A DNA stretch of 16,611 bases from Myxococcales bacterium (lineage in GTDB: Bacteria; Myxococcota; Polyangia; Polyangiales; Polyangiaceae), in the NCBI GenBank assembly GCA_020430865.1, contig JAGQIY010000656.1:1-16611 (forward strand), written 5' to 3'. Under the pieces are notes generated by a model that saw nothing but the letters and a program-made list of their open reading frames with translations, did not search any database and was not told where the DNA came from. Below are positions 1-6,397 of this stretch, piece after piece. The number at the start of each line of letters is the position of its first letter. Position 1 is the first letter of the stretch. The position numbers and the translations under genes were made by a program.

Positions 1-785
1 CCCAGGCCATAGGCGTCGTCTTTTGCGGCGATCGCAATCCGCGCGGATTCGCCCATCGCGAGCTTGCCATCGTTCCGCAGGATCTCCTCCACCTTCAACA
101 CCAACTCTGCCAGCGGGATCGCCTGGATGGTATCGGAGGGCGCGGTGCGCCAGACCAGGCCCTTGTCTGGAAGCGATGTGATGTCTGGACTGGTCGCCGA
201 CGCGGAGATCGTCATCACGTTGGCTGGAACGGTGACGTCTGTCGTTACCTGGACCGTGATGCCGCTGAACGCTGGTCCGAGGATGGCCGGCACTTCCACG
301 TCGTCCACCAGGTGCTTGGCGACGCCTTCGGGATCGTCGATGTCGTGACAGCCGAGCATCACGAGGTGGCGCTGTTGAGTGCTGCCGTCGGCCGCGGGTA
401 GACCGTTGGTTCGCGTCTCGATCTCGCTCAGCGCGAGCTCCGCTCCCTGACGCAGCGGGATCCCAACACTGGCGAACTGATCTCGCAGCGGCCCCATGAA
501 GCCGAGCACGATGGTCTCGCCGCCCGTGAGGGCATCTTCCGGAAAGACCTCCGTGCAGTCCTTGGTCTTGAGCTTCACGCAGCTGTTGTCTGACGCACGG
601 CAGACGGCAGGTTCACCCAGTCGGCTCGTGCACTCCGCGGTGCTGCTGCATCGAGCCTCACCCGTGCTGGTGTCGACGATCAAGTTGCAGCTGGTGAGCT
701 GCGGCACACACAGAGCTCCGCCCAGGGCCAGCGCCGCCAAGCGAAGATATCTCCAACCGCTGCTGCCGTATTTGTCCGCCCTCAT
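1..785 (-). CDS. Type 1 periplasmic-binding (Leu/Ile/Val-type) lipoprotein, C-terminus cut by window edge
   Basis: I translated this from the sequence; the frame stays open to base 1, so about 261 residues are visible. The N-terminus has a signal peptide ending in a lipobox, LTSC, with the lipidated Cys at residue 33. A short Cys-rich segment follows (Cys 46, 52, 62, 69, 77). From about residue 90 the sequence matches the Peripla_BP_6 / branched-chain amino-acid receptor fold: GFMGPLRDQFASVGIPLRQG, then ILGPAFSG and ISASATSPDI are typical of its first lobe. Such proteins bind small ligands outside the inner membrane. The start is set by GAGGTGGGA, which overlaps the stop codon of the upstream PEGA gene 10 bp away, so the two genes are probably co-transcribed. 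Unlike standard transporter operons, it follows a kinase and a PEGA protein; a sensory role is inference. Permease genes could still lie beyond base 1. Confidence 0.85.
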   Translation of the reverse strand, partial: MRADKYGSSGWRYLRLAALALGGALCVPQLTSCNLIVDTSTGEARCSSTAECTSRLGEPAVCRASDNSCVKLKTKDCTEVFPEDALTGGETIVLGFMGPLRDQFASVGIPLRQGAELALSEIETRTNGLPAADGSTQQRHLVMLGCHDIDDPEGVAKHLVDDVEVPAILGPAFSGITVQVTTDVTVPANVMTISASATSPDITSLPDKGLVWRTAPSDTIQAIPLAELVLKVEEILRNDGKLAMGESARIAIAAKDDAYGL

Positions 786-795
786 CCGTCCCACC

Positions 796-1791
796 TCAGA
801 ATTGCATCCGCATGGAAACACCTGTCGGTCCGACGCCGAGCTGGGTACCACGATACGCCGTCCCGGAATCCCGAGACGGCTCGGATCCCCCGTCCAGCGA
901 AAGCCAGAGCGTGATCCCGCCCGTGATCAGCGTCGCCGCAAGCATCACATCGGTGACGATGGCCAGTGTGCGCACGCGCGTCGACTCCGAGTCCAGGTCG
1001 TCGGCAGAGGCCGTGCGGGATTCGCGCTTTTCCTTCAATGAGCTGTTGGCTGACAACGCGATCACCCCGGTCGTGGCGGTCGTCGCGGCGAACACGCCAG
1101 TGAGTACCCAGCCGAACCAGGGTGAGCCGCTCTCGGTCGTGGGTTCCGCTGGCTCAGGCGGGGGAGCGCTGGCTGGCGGAGCCGGCTCGGGCCCTGGCGC
1201 AGGCGTGGGAGCCGAGGTTGGCTTGGTCGTCTTCATCCGAATCGACAACGACTCTTCATCGCCACCCGCAATGCTCAAGCGCCGTCCCTGCTGGCTGTAA
1301 TCTGGGTGTCTCACCGCGATGCGACGCACTCCAGCGTTGACCAGCACCGGTTCCGTCATGGGGCTGCTTCCCACCAAGGCGTCGTCCACGTAGATCTCGG
1401 CACCATCGACGTCGACCTCCACCGTCAGCGAGGCCACACGCCGCTCGAGCTTCTCGATCTCCGCTCGTACCTCGTCGCGTCGGGTGCTGGGGATCTTGTC
1501 TCCGCCCTCGGCGAGGTACCGACGATAGCCCTTCAGCGCGGAGGCGTAGTCGTTCATCGCGACGCGCACGCGAGCGATGTTGTAGAGCAGCTTGTAGCTT
1601 GGCCGCAGCTGGTAGGCGCGCTCGAGCTCGACCAACGCGCCATCGAAGTCCGCGTCTTCATAGAGCTTGATGGCGCGATCGTAGCGCTCTCGTGCTTCCT
1701 CGTCGGGATCCGCGGCGTGCGCTCTCCCTCCAGCGCCAAGCGCCGCCGCGGCGACCAAGCCGCCCAGCGCGAGCCCCCTGAGTCTGTTCAT
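796..1791 (-). CDS. TPR/PEGA-domain membrane protein
   Basis: 331 aa from the ATG at 1791. The open frame runs further upstream, but only this start gives a signal peptide (residues 1-27, ending GRAHA). Visible parts: TPR-like helices at 30-92 (RYDRAIKLYEDADFDGALVE pattern); a PEGA domain at about 122-187 with VDGAEIYVDDALVGSSPMTE, ending in a basic segment; a Pro/Ala/Glu linker at 190-222; two hydrophobic segments at 226-248 and 276-298; and a short tail ending MRMQF. PEGA domains are small beta folds found in surface and envelope proteins. In myxobacteria this TPR-PEGA-membrane layout is common and its function is unknown. It lies 152 bp after the kinase, which also carries a PEGA domain, and 10 bp before the binding-protein gene, so a shared envelope signalling role is plausible. 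The terminal Phe resembles outer-membrane protein endings, but the two helices argue for an inner-membrane location. Confidence 0.85.
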   Translation of the reverse strand: MNRLRGLALGGLVAAAALGAGGRAHAADPDEEARERYDRAIKLYEDADFDGALVELERAYQLRPSYKLLYNIARVRVAMNDYASALKGYRRYLAEGGDKIPSTRRDEVRAEIEKLERRVASLTVEVDVDGAEIYVDDALVGSSPMTEPVLVNAGVRRIAVRHPDYSQQGRRLSIAGGDEESLSIRMKTTKPTSAPTPAPGPEPAPPASAPPPEPAEPTTESGSPWFGWVLTGVFAATTATTGVIALSANSSLKEKRESRTASADDLDSESTRVRTLAIVTDVMLAATLITGGITLWLSLDGGSEPSRDSGTAYRGTQLGVGPTGVSMRMQF

Positions 1792-1911
1792 CGTCTCGCA
1801 GTATGCCAAAACCTGAGTTTCATCTGGGTGATCAATGCACCCGGCGACAGCCCACGCCCTGCGTCGTCGCTCTGCGACTCCGATCTCGATTCTCACCCCC
1901 AAACACGACCG

Positions 1912-1938
1912 GGCGGACGTTCTACGACCTACGCCGCC
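1912..1938 (-). terminator. Stem-loop just after the kinase stop codon, no T-tract
   Basis: GGCGG-A-CGT (1912-1920) pairs with ACG-CCGCC (1931-1938), giving eight pairs with one bulged base and a 10-nt loop. It begins 5 nt beyond the kinase stop codon. No T-run follows, so it may be a weak terminator, an attenuator or an mRNA 3'-end stabiliser before the PEGA gene. Confidence 0.3.
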
Positions 1939-1943
1939 GTTCG

Positions 1944-3611
1944 CTACTCCCAGGGATCACTCTTGTCGAGGGTCGGCGCTTTTGGTCTCGGCTTCTTCAC
2001 CGAGGGGAGCTCTCCAAACGGATCGGCGGACTTGGTCTCCGCGGGCTTCGTCGCGCCGCTCCTTGGAGCCCGAGGTTCCACGTCAGGAGTCCGTTCTGGC
2101 GGCTCCTCGCTGACTTGCTTCGCCAGCTCGAGTCGCAGATCCACGTCGCGATCCCAGCGCACCTCGAGCTCACGCTTGGTGTAGCCCGGAGCAGAGATCT
2201 CCAGCTTGTGCGGTGTATCGTCGCGCGGGTGCCTGGACTCGTAGGGGTTCGCGTCCAGCTTCACCCCGTCCAGCACCAGCGTCGACTGCTTCGGCCGAGC
2301 TTCGATGTGCACCCTGACGGACGAGGCCGCCGCGGGGGTTGTCGCCTGAGTCGCTAGCTCGCTCGAAGCGACCGCTGGATCCAGCTTCTCGTCATTTCCG
2401 CGAGCAAATGCAAAGACAGCGAGCCCCGCGACGCCGAGCAGCAGCACGGCGGCGAGGGTGGGAAAGAGCCAGCGTCTGCCCGCCGGCTCCGGCATGCTCT
2501 CCGGCGGCAGGTTGACCGGAGCCTGCACGTCGATGGACTGCGCCGGGCCGCGAGAAGAGGGTGTTGCGTAGCCCGCAGTCGAGAAGCCGCGCAAGCTGGG
2601 GAGCTCCATGGTCTCCGGGCTGGCGGGCATCGCGTCGGGTCCCGTGACGTCGGTCATCTCGTGGCGGATGACCTCACCGATCTCCTCGCGCTCCTCGGCG
2701 AAGAGCTCGCTCACGCGCTCGCCGACGTCCCTGCCGCTCACGCGACGGAATGCGTCGAGGAAGGCAACCAAATCCGCACGGAAAGAGGCCGCATCCTGGT
2801 AGCGCTGCTCCGGATCGAGCGCGAGCGCCCGCTCGATGACCTGCTCCAGCTGCAGCGGCAGGTCAGGGACGACTTCGCGGATCTTCGGCAGATCGCCTTG
2901 GATCAGCTTGTGCAGGATCTCGACCTCCGCTCGAGTGTTGTACATGCGGCGGTTGGCAACCGCCTCCCAGAGCATCACGCCCACGCTGAAGAGATCCGCG
3001 CGGTGGTCCAGGCCGTCTCGCAACGCCTGCTCTGGCGCCATGTAGGCGACCTTGCCCTTCAGCACGCCAGACTGTGTCTCCGTGGACTCCAAGGTCTTCG
3101 CGATGCCGAAGTCGACGAGCTTGCTCTGCCCCGCGTAGGTGACGAAGACGTTCTGTGGCGTCACGTCGCGATGCACGATGTTCAGCGGTGTGCCGTCGTA
3201 GTCCTTGAGGCCGTGGGCGTACTCGAGCCCCTCGAGCACCTGGCAGAGCACGAACAGCTCCATTTCCAGTGGGAAACCCGCGGCAGACTCTCTCGCGCGC
3301 GCCTTCACGCGGTGGAGCGGCTGTCCATCGAGGTACTCCATCGCGATGAAGAAGCGGGAGCCTTCCGCACCGACCTCGTTCGTCTGCACGATGTTCGGAT
3401 GGTTGAGCCGGGCGGCGAGACGTCCTTCGTCCTGGAACATCTGCAGGAACTCGGGTTGCTCGGTCAGGTGCGGACGCAGCACCTTGAGCACCTGGAGCTT
3501 GTTGAAACCACCTGGCCCGCTCGAGACCGACAGATACACGTCCGCCATGCCGCCGTGCCCAAGGCGCGCCAGCAAACGGTACTTAGCGAAAGTGCGACTG
3601 AAGCTCCCCAT
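1944..3611 (-). CDS. Membrane Ser/Thr protein kinase with C-terminal PEGA domain
   Basis: 555 aa Hanks-type (PknB-like) kinase. The catalytic domain, residues 11-285, has every key element: Gly-rich loop GHGGMADV (18-25), ATP-anchoring Lys43 in VLKVLRP, helix-C Glu62, HRD 147-149 with catalytic Asp149, Asn154 in TPQN, DFG 167-169 and APE 192-194. It should therefore be an active RD-type kinase. A juxtamembrane segment rich in Glu and Arg (290-320) and a flexible linker lead to one transmembrane helix at about 381-403. The rest is outside the cytoplasm: a PEGA-like domain at about 424-495 (LVLDGVKLDANPYESRH, HKLEISAPGY), then a Pro/Lys/Glu-rich tail. So it reads as a transmembrane receptor kinase. 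The ATG is preceded by GAGGG about 12 nt upstream. It is probably first in a unit with the PEGA and binding-protein genes, and the binding protein could supply a ligand signal (inference). Confidence 0.95.
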   Translation of the reverse strand: MGSFSRTFAKYRLLARLGHGGMADVYLSVSSGPGGFNKLQVLKVLRPHLTEQPEFLQMFQDEGRLAARLNHPNIVQTNEVGAEGSRFFIAMEYLDGQPLHRVKARARESAAGFPLEMELFVLCQVLEGLEYAHGLKDYDGTPLNIVHRDVTPQNVFVTYAGQSKLVDFGIAKTLESTETQSGVLKGKVAYMAPEQALRDGLDHRADLFSVGVMLWEAVANRRMYNTRAEVEILHKLIQGDLPKIREVVPDLPLQLEQVIERALALDPEQRYQDAASFRADLVAFLDAFRRVSGRDVGERVSELFAEEREEIGEVIRHEMTDVTGPDAMPASPETMELPSLRGFSTAGYATPSSRGPAQSIDVQAPVNLPPESMPEPAGRRWLFPTLAAVLLLGVAGLAVFAFARGNDEKLDPAVASSELATQATTPAAASSVRVHIEARPKQSTLVLDGVKLDANPYESRHPRDDTPHKLEISAPGYTKRELEVRWDRDVDLRLELAKQVSEEPPERTPDVEPRAPRSGATKPAETKSADPFGELPSVKKPRPKAPTLDKSDPWE

Positions 3612-3660
3612 GGGGACTCGGAACCCTCAGGCTAACACAGCCCTGCGTGAAGGGGACGCG

Positions 3661-3687
3661 GGGCCGGTTCCTGGGCCTCGCCGGCCC
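3661..3687 (-). repeat. Inverted repeat in the kinase leader region
   Basis: GGGCCGG at 3661-3667 is the exact reverse complement of CCGGCCC at 3681-3687, leaving a 13-nt loop. It lies about 50 bp upstream of the kinase start. It could be an operator or a hairpin if transcription starts further upstream. In sequence this GC-rich, it may also be chance. Confidence 0.3.
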
Positions 3688-3898
3688 TGCGTCCGTCCTG
3701 GTCAGACAATCAGACCCTTGCGCCGAGCCGGTCCGGGTCGCTCCGGAGACCAGCGCGGAGCCGGCGAATTCCCGCAGGGGATCGACGATGGTGTCGGAAT
3801 CGAAACGAAACCCACGAGTCTCGCGGTTCGCACGTCCCGGTTCGCATTCGACAGCCTCACCTCCAGGCAGTCGCGCGCGCGAATACGCTGACAGTAGA

Positions 3899-3913
3899 AC
3901 CCGCTGCGCGGGT
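3899..3913 (-). terminator. Stem-loop after the protease stop codon, no T-tract
   Basis: ACCCGC (3899-3904) and GCGGGT (3908-3913) form a perfect 6-bp stem with a 3-nt loop, 2 nt after the protease TGA on the minus strand. It is compact and GC-rich, but the following bases (TCTACTG) are not a T-run. Confidence 0.4.
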
Positions 3914-3915
3914 GA

Positions 3916-6348
3916 TCACTCGCCGATCATGGCGCTGGAGAAGATCTCCGGCGCGACCTTCTTCAGGCGAGACCTCGAGCGCCCCGAGAGCAGCGACGGC
4001 TGCACCAGGGACTTGCCCTCGAGGGCGGCGTCGAGGCTCACCTTCCCGTCCTTCTGGATGTGAAACGCCAGCTCGGTTTTGCCTCCGCGAGGATTCGATG
4101 TGTAGAGCACCAGATCGTAGAAGCCCTTGTTCTTGGTGTCGTAGAAGACCCAGGCGAATCCGTTGCGCTGGAAGTAGGCCAGCTCGAGGTCGAGCTTCTT
4201 GTCCTTGATCGCCTTGGAGATATCGATCTTCTTGCGGGCGGTGGCGCGGAACGTGCTCTCGTCCAAATCGAGCAGGTAGCCGTCACTCCCCTGACCATTG
4301 ACGGCGATCACCGTCTTGCTCGCGCCCTTGATGTCCATCAGCGACATGCCCGCTCCGCGGTGGTCCTCGATGGGATCCGGGAAGGACTCGATTCCGTCAC
4401 CGCCCTTCGCGGACAGAATGCCGAGCAGGCCCTTCTGCACCATCGACTCGAACTGGGTACGCAGCGCGGCGCTCTGCAGCAGAGCCGGGCGGATCAGCTT
4501 CCGCCCCACCTGTTCCGGAGCGGGAGAGCGCTTTCCGCTGGCGTCGATGCGCCAGGCAGCCGCGGCGACGTACACGCGAGACCCCGGGGAATGCAGCACG
4601 AGATCGTGCCGACCATCATCGTCCGTGTCGTACCACGCCCAGAGCTCGTCGCCCTGACTGACCACAGCCAACTCGAAATCCACCGCCATGCTCGGCGAGC
4701 GCAGCTCCTCGACGCTCGGCGACGCGGAGAGCCTCGGAGCGACGTTTCCGTCGACGTCCACCAGCAGGCGTGCCGAGAATGGGCTGGAGAGCAGCACCGC
4801 GTCCGGTCGACCGTCGTCGTTCAGGTCTCCTCGTGTCCCGCTCCCGGTATTTCCGAGCGGATCTGGGAGCTGCGACTCGACCTTGCCTCGGCTCTCGATG
4901 AAGCTCGAAGGGAACACCGTCCCGGCGATGCGCAACATGCGCTCGGAGAGCGCCTTGTCGTCGAACGCAGAGCCCCGGACGGCACGGCCAAGGCGCTTCA
5001 CACCGACGGAGGTCAGATCACCCCCTTGGTCGATGTCGTATGCAGCGTCGATGCTGCCCGTGGTGCCCGCGTCGTACAGCAACAGGTCGAAGCTGCCGTC
5101 GTTGTCCGTGTCGTACCAGATGAAGCTATTGGACTTCACTCGCAGGAACATCAGCTCGGCGTCGAAGGCCTTCTTCTCGTAGATGTCTTCGACCTTCGGT
5201 AGCGCTGCTTTGCCCTTGAAGCTGTCCTCGTCGAGATCAACGAACACCGCCTCGCTTTCTCTGGGGCAAAACACGCACGGCTGACGGCCGTGCAGCACCA
5301 TGGTGTCGACGCTGCCGTCGAAATCCACGTCATCCAAGGCGACGTCACCGCCGCCTTCACGCCACGGATCAGGCAGCAGACGCTCGGGCTTCGCGGGATA
5401 GGCGGCCGCAAACTTCTTCACCTCGTCCAGGTGAACGTGAAAACTCAGCAGGCCGCCCGTCTTGGAGTCCTTGTTGGAGAAGGCGTTGAGGCCGACCAGC
5501 TCACCCTGGGCGTTCACCAGGGGACCACCGCTGTCACCCGGCAGGATCTCGCAGCTGGACTGGATCACCAGACCAAGGTTCTGCTTGTCCAGGTACTCCT
5601 TGAAGCGCTTCTCGACCTCCTTGTCGTCGTCACTGAAGCTCGCCAGCGTCGCCAGGTGCTCGGAGAGCTTGCCCAGCGCCGACACCTGCCCGGCCTTGAT
5701 CGCCCACAGCATGCCCGCACCCGCATGCCCCAGGGAAACGACTTGATCACCGGGCACGGGCTTGTCCTTCGCCAGCTTGACGTAAGGGAGCTTTCCAGGC
5801 GGATCCTTGATCTTCAGCAGCGCGAGATCTCGCAGCTTGTCGACCTTGTAGACCATCGCCTCGTGCGTCTTCTCGTCGCGCTCCATTCCGCCGGTGTCCT
5901 TGGACAGGTGCCCGAGAAGCACCTCCACCTTCACCTGGAAGTCCTCCTGCTTGCCGTCAGCCACGACGTGATGGTTGGTCAGCACCCACCCGCTGGGGTC
6001 GATGATGACGCCACTGCCCATTCCGCCAGGCACGCGAATGATCACCGTCGCGGGCGCCACCTGCCGATAGACCTCCTTCGACGACTTCGGCGGCCGCGAG
6101 CGAGCCTTGACAGTGTCCAGCGAGTCCGGCGCGAGCGCGGTGGCGGCGCGCCGCTCGATCAACTTCTCGCTGGAGACGCGACCGCTTTCCGGGATCTTCT
6201 GGGCCGTCTGGCCGTCGTCCTCGGATTTGGGGGTGAGGTCCGACTTCGCTGCCTCGTCGCCCCCTCGCTTCGGCTCTGGAGTGCCTCCGCCGCACGCCAC
6301 GCACAGAGACACCAGTAGCAGCCACACCCTCGCCTTGATCGTCAGCAT
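3916..6348 (-). CDS. Lipoprotein HtrA/trypsin-like serine protease with three tandem Asp-loop repeats
   Basis: 810 aa from the ATG at 6348, chosen because it has GGAGAGG upstream and starts a lipoprotein signal (Cys19, VACGGG); the longer open frame upstream encodes no such signal. After a charged low-complexity linker, residues 92-315 are an S1C-type protease domain with an intact triad: His127 in TNHHVV, Asp174 in RDLALLKI, Ser273 in PGDSGGPL. There is no PDZ domain. Residues 325-810 are three tandem units (325-493, 494-655, 656-810). Each opens with LPDP or FPDP and then has an Asp-rich loop, a LVDVD/LLDLDE strand, a YDTDNDG-type loop and a helical end. The loops resemble VCBS/FG-GAP/EF-hand-like calcium sites; unit 3 is degenerate (DTKNKG). 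A CPxC-like pair, Cys358 and Cys361, lies in unit 1. It probably acts in the periplasm or on the cell surface. It follows the Cys-rich lipoprotein by 49 bp, so co-transcription is likely. Confidence 0.93.
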   Translation of the reverse strand: MLTIKARVWLLLVSLCVACGGGTPEPKRGGDEAAKSDLTPKSEDDGQTAQKIPESGRVSSEKLIERRAATALAPDSLDTVKARSRPPKSSKEVYRQVAPATVIIRVPGGMGSGVIIDPSGWVLTNHHVVADGKQEDFQVKVEVLLGHLSKDTGGMERDEKTHEAMVYKVDKLRDLALLKIKDPPGKLPYVKLAKDKPVPGDQVVSLGHAGAGMLWAIKAGQVSALGKLSEHLATLASFSDDDKEVEKRFKEYLDKQNLGLVIQSSCEILPGDSGGPLVNAQGELVGLNAFSNKDSKTGGLLSFHVHLDEVKKFAAAYPAKPERLLPDPWREGGGDVALDDVDFDGSVDTMVLHGRQPCVFCPRESEAVFVDLDEDSFKGKAALPKVEDIYEKKAFDAELMFLRVKSNSFIWYDTDNDGSFDLLLYDAGTTGSIDAAYDIDQGGDLTSVGVKRLGRAVRGSAFDDKALSERMLRIAGTVFPSSFIESRGKVESQLPDPLGNTGSGTRGDLNDDGRPDAVLLSSPFSARLLVDVDGNVAPRLSASPSVEELRSPSMAVDFELAVVSQGDELWAWYDTDDDGRHDLVLHSPGSRVYVAAAAWRIDASGKRSPAPEQVGRKLIRPALLQSAALRTQFESMVQKGLLGILSAKGGDGIESFPDPIEDHRGAGMSLMDIKGASKTVIAVNGQGSDGYLLDLDESTFRATARKKIDISKAIKDKKLDLELAYFQRNGFAWVFYDTKNKGFYDLVLYTSNPRGGKTELAFHIQKDGKVSLDAALEGKSLVQPSLLSGRSRSRLKKVAPEIFSSAMIGE

Positions 6349-6367
6349 CGAACCTCTCCGCCTCACC

Positions 6368-6384
6368 CTCGCGCCACACGCGAG
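6368..6384 (-). terminator. Stem-loop between the Cys-rich gene and the protease gene
   Basis: CTCGCG (6368-6373) and CGCGAG (6379-6384) make a perfect 6-bp stem with loop CCACA, 13 nt after the Cys-rich gene's TGA and about 20 nt before the protease start. There is no T-tract. It may lower read-through or protect the upstream mRNA end rather than fully terminate. Confidence 0.35.
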
Positions 6385-6397
6385 CCAGACCTTGTCC

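Larger units (their letters stand above)
3612..3915. other. 304-bp gap between protease and kinase genes; likely kinase leader
   Basis: No credible gene is seen; short frames here have no recognisable domain or start signal. It holds the protease 3' stem-loop (3899-3913), a perfect 7-bp inverted repeat GGGCCGG/CCGGCCC with a 13-nt loop (3661-3667 and 3681-3687), and a TTAGCCT element 17 nt before the kinase ATG on the minus strand (3629-3635) that resembles a -10 box. No convincing -35 accompanies it. The length suggests the kinase unit has its own promoter rather than depending on the protease transcript. Confidence 0.5.

Noticed and set aside
496..1300. Long plus-strand open frames opposite the binding-protein and PEGA genes
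   Set aside because: Antisense shadows in GC-rich DNA: no domain and no start signal, while the minus strand has signal peptides and known folds.
2661..3635. 324-codon plus-strand frame opposite the kinase
   Set aside because: The minus strand holds a complete kinase with all catalytic motifs; the plus frame is Leu/Arg/His-rich with no recognisable family.
4060..6318. Two long plus-strand frames (380 and 342 codons) opposite the protease
   Set aside because: Both mirror the protease codon pattern and have no recognisable motifs; the protease triad and repeats fix the coding strand.
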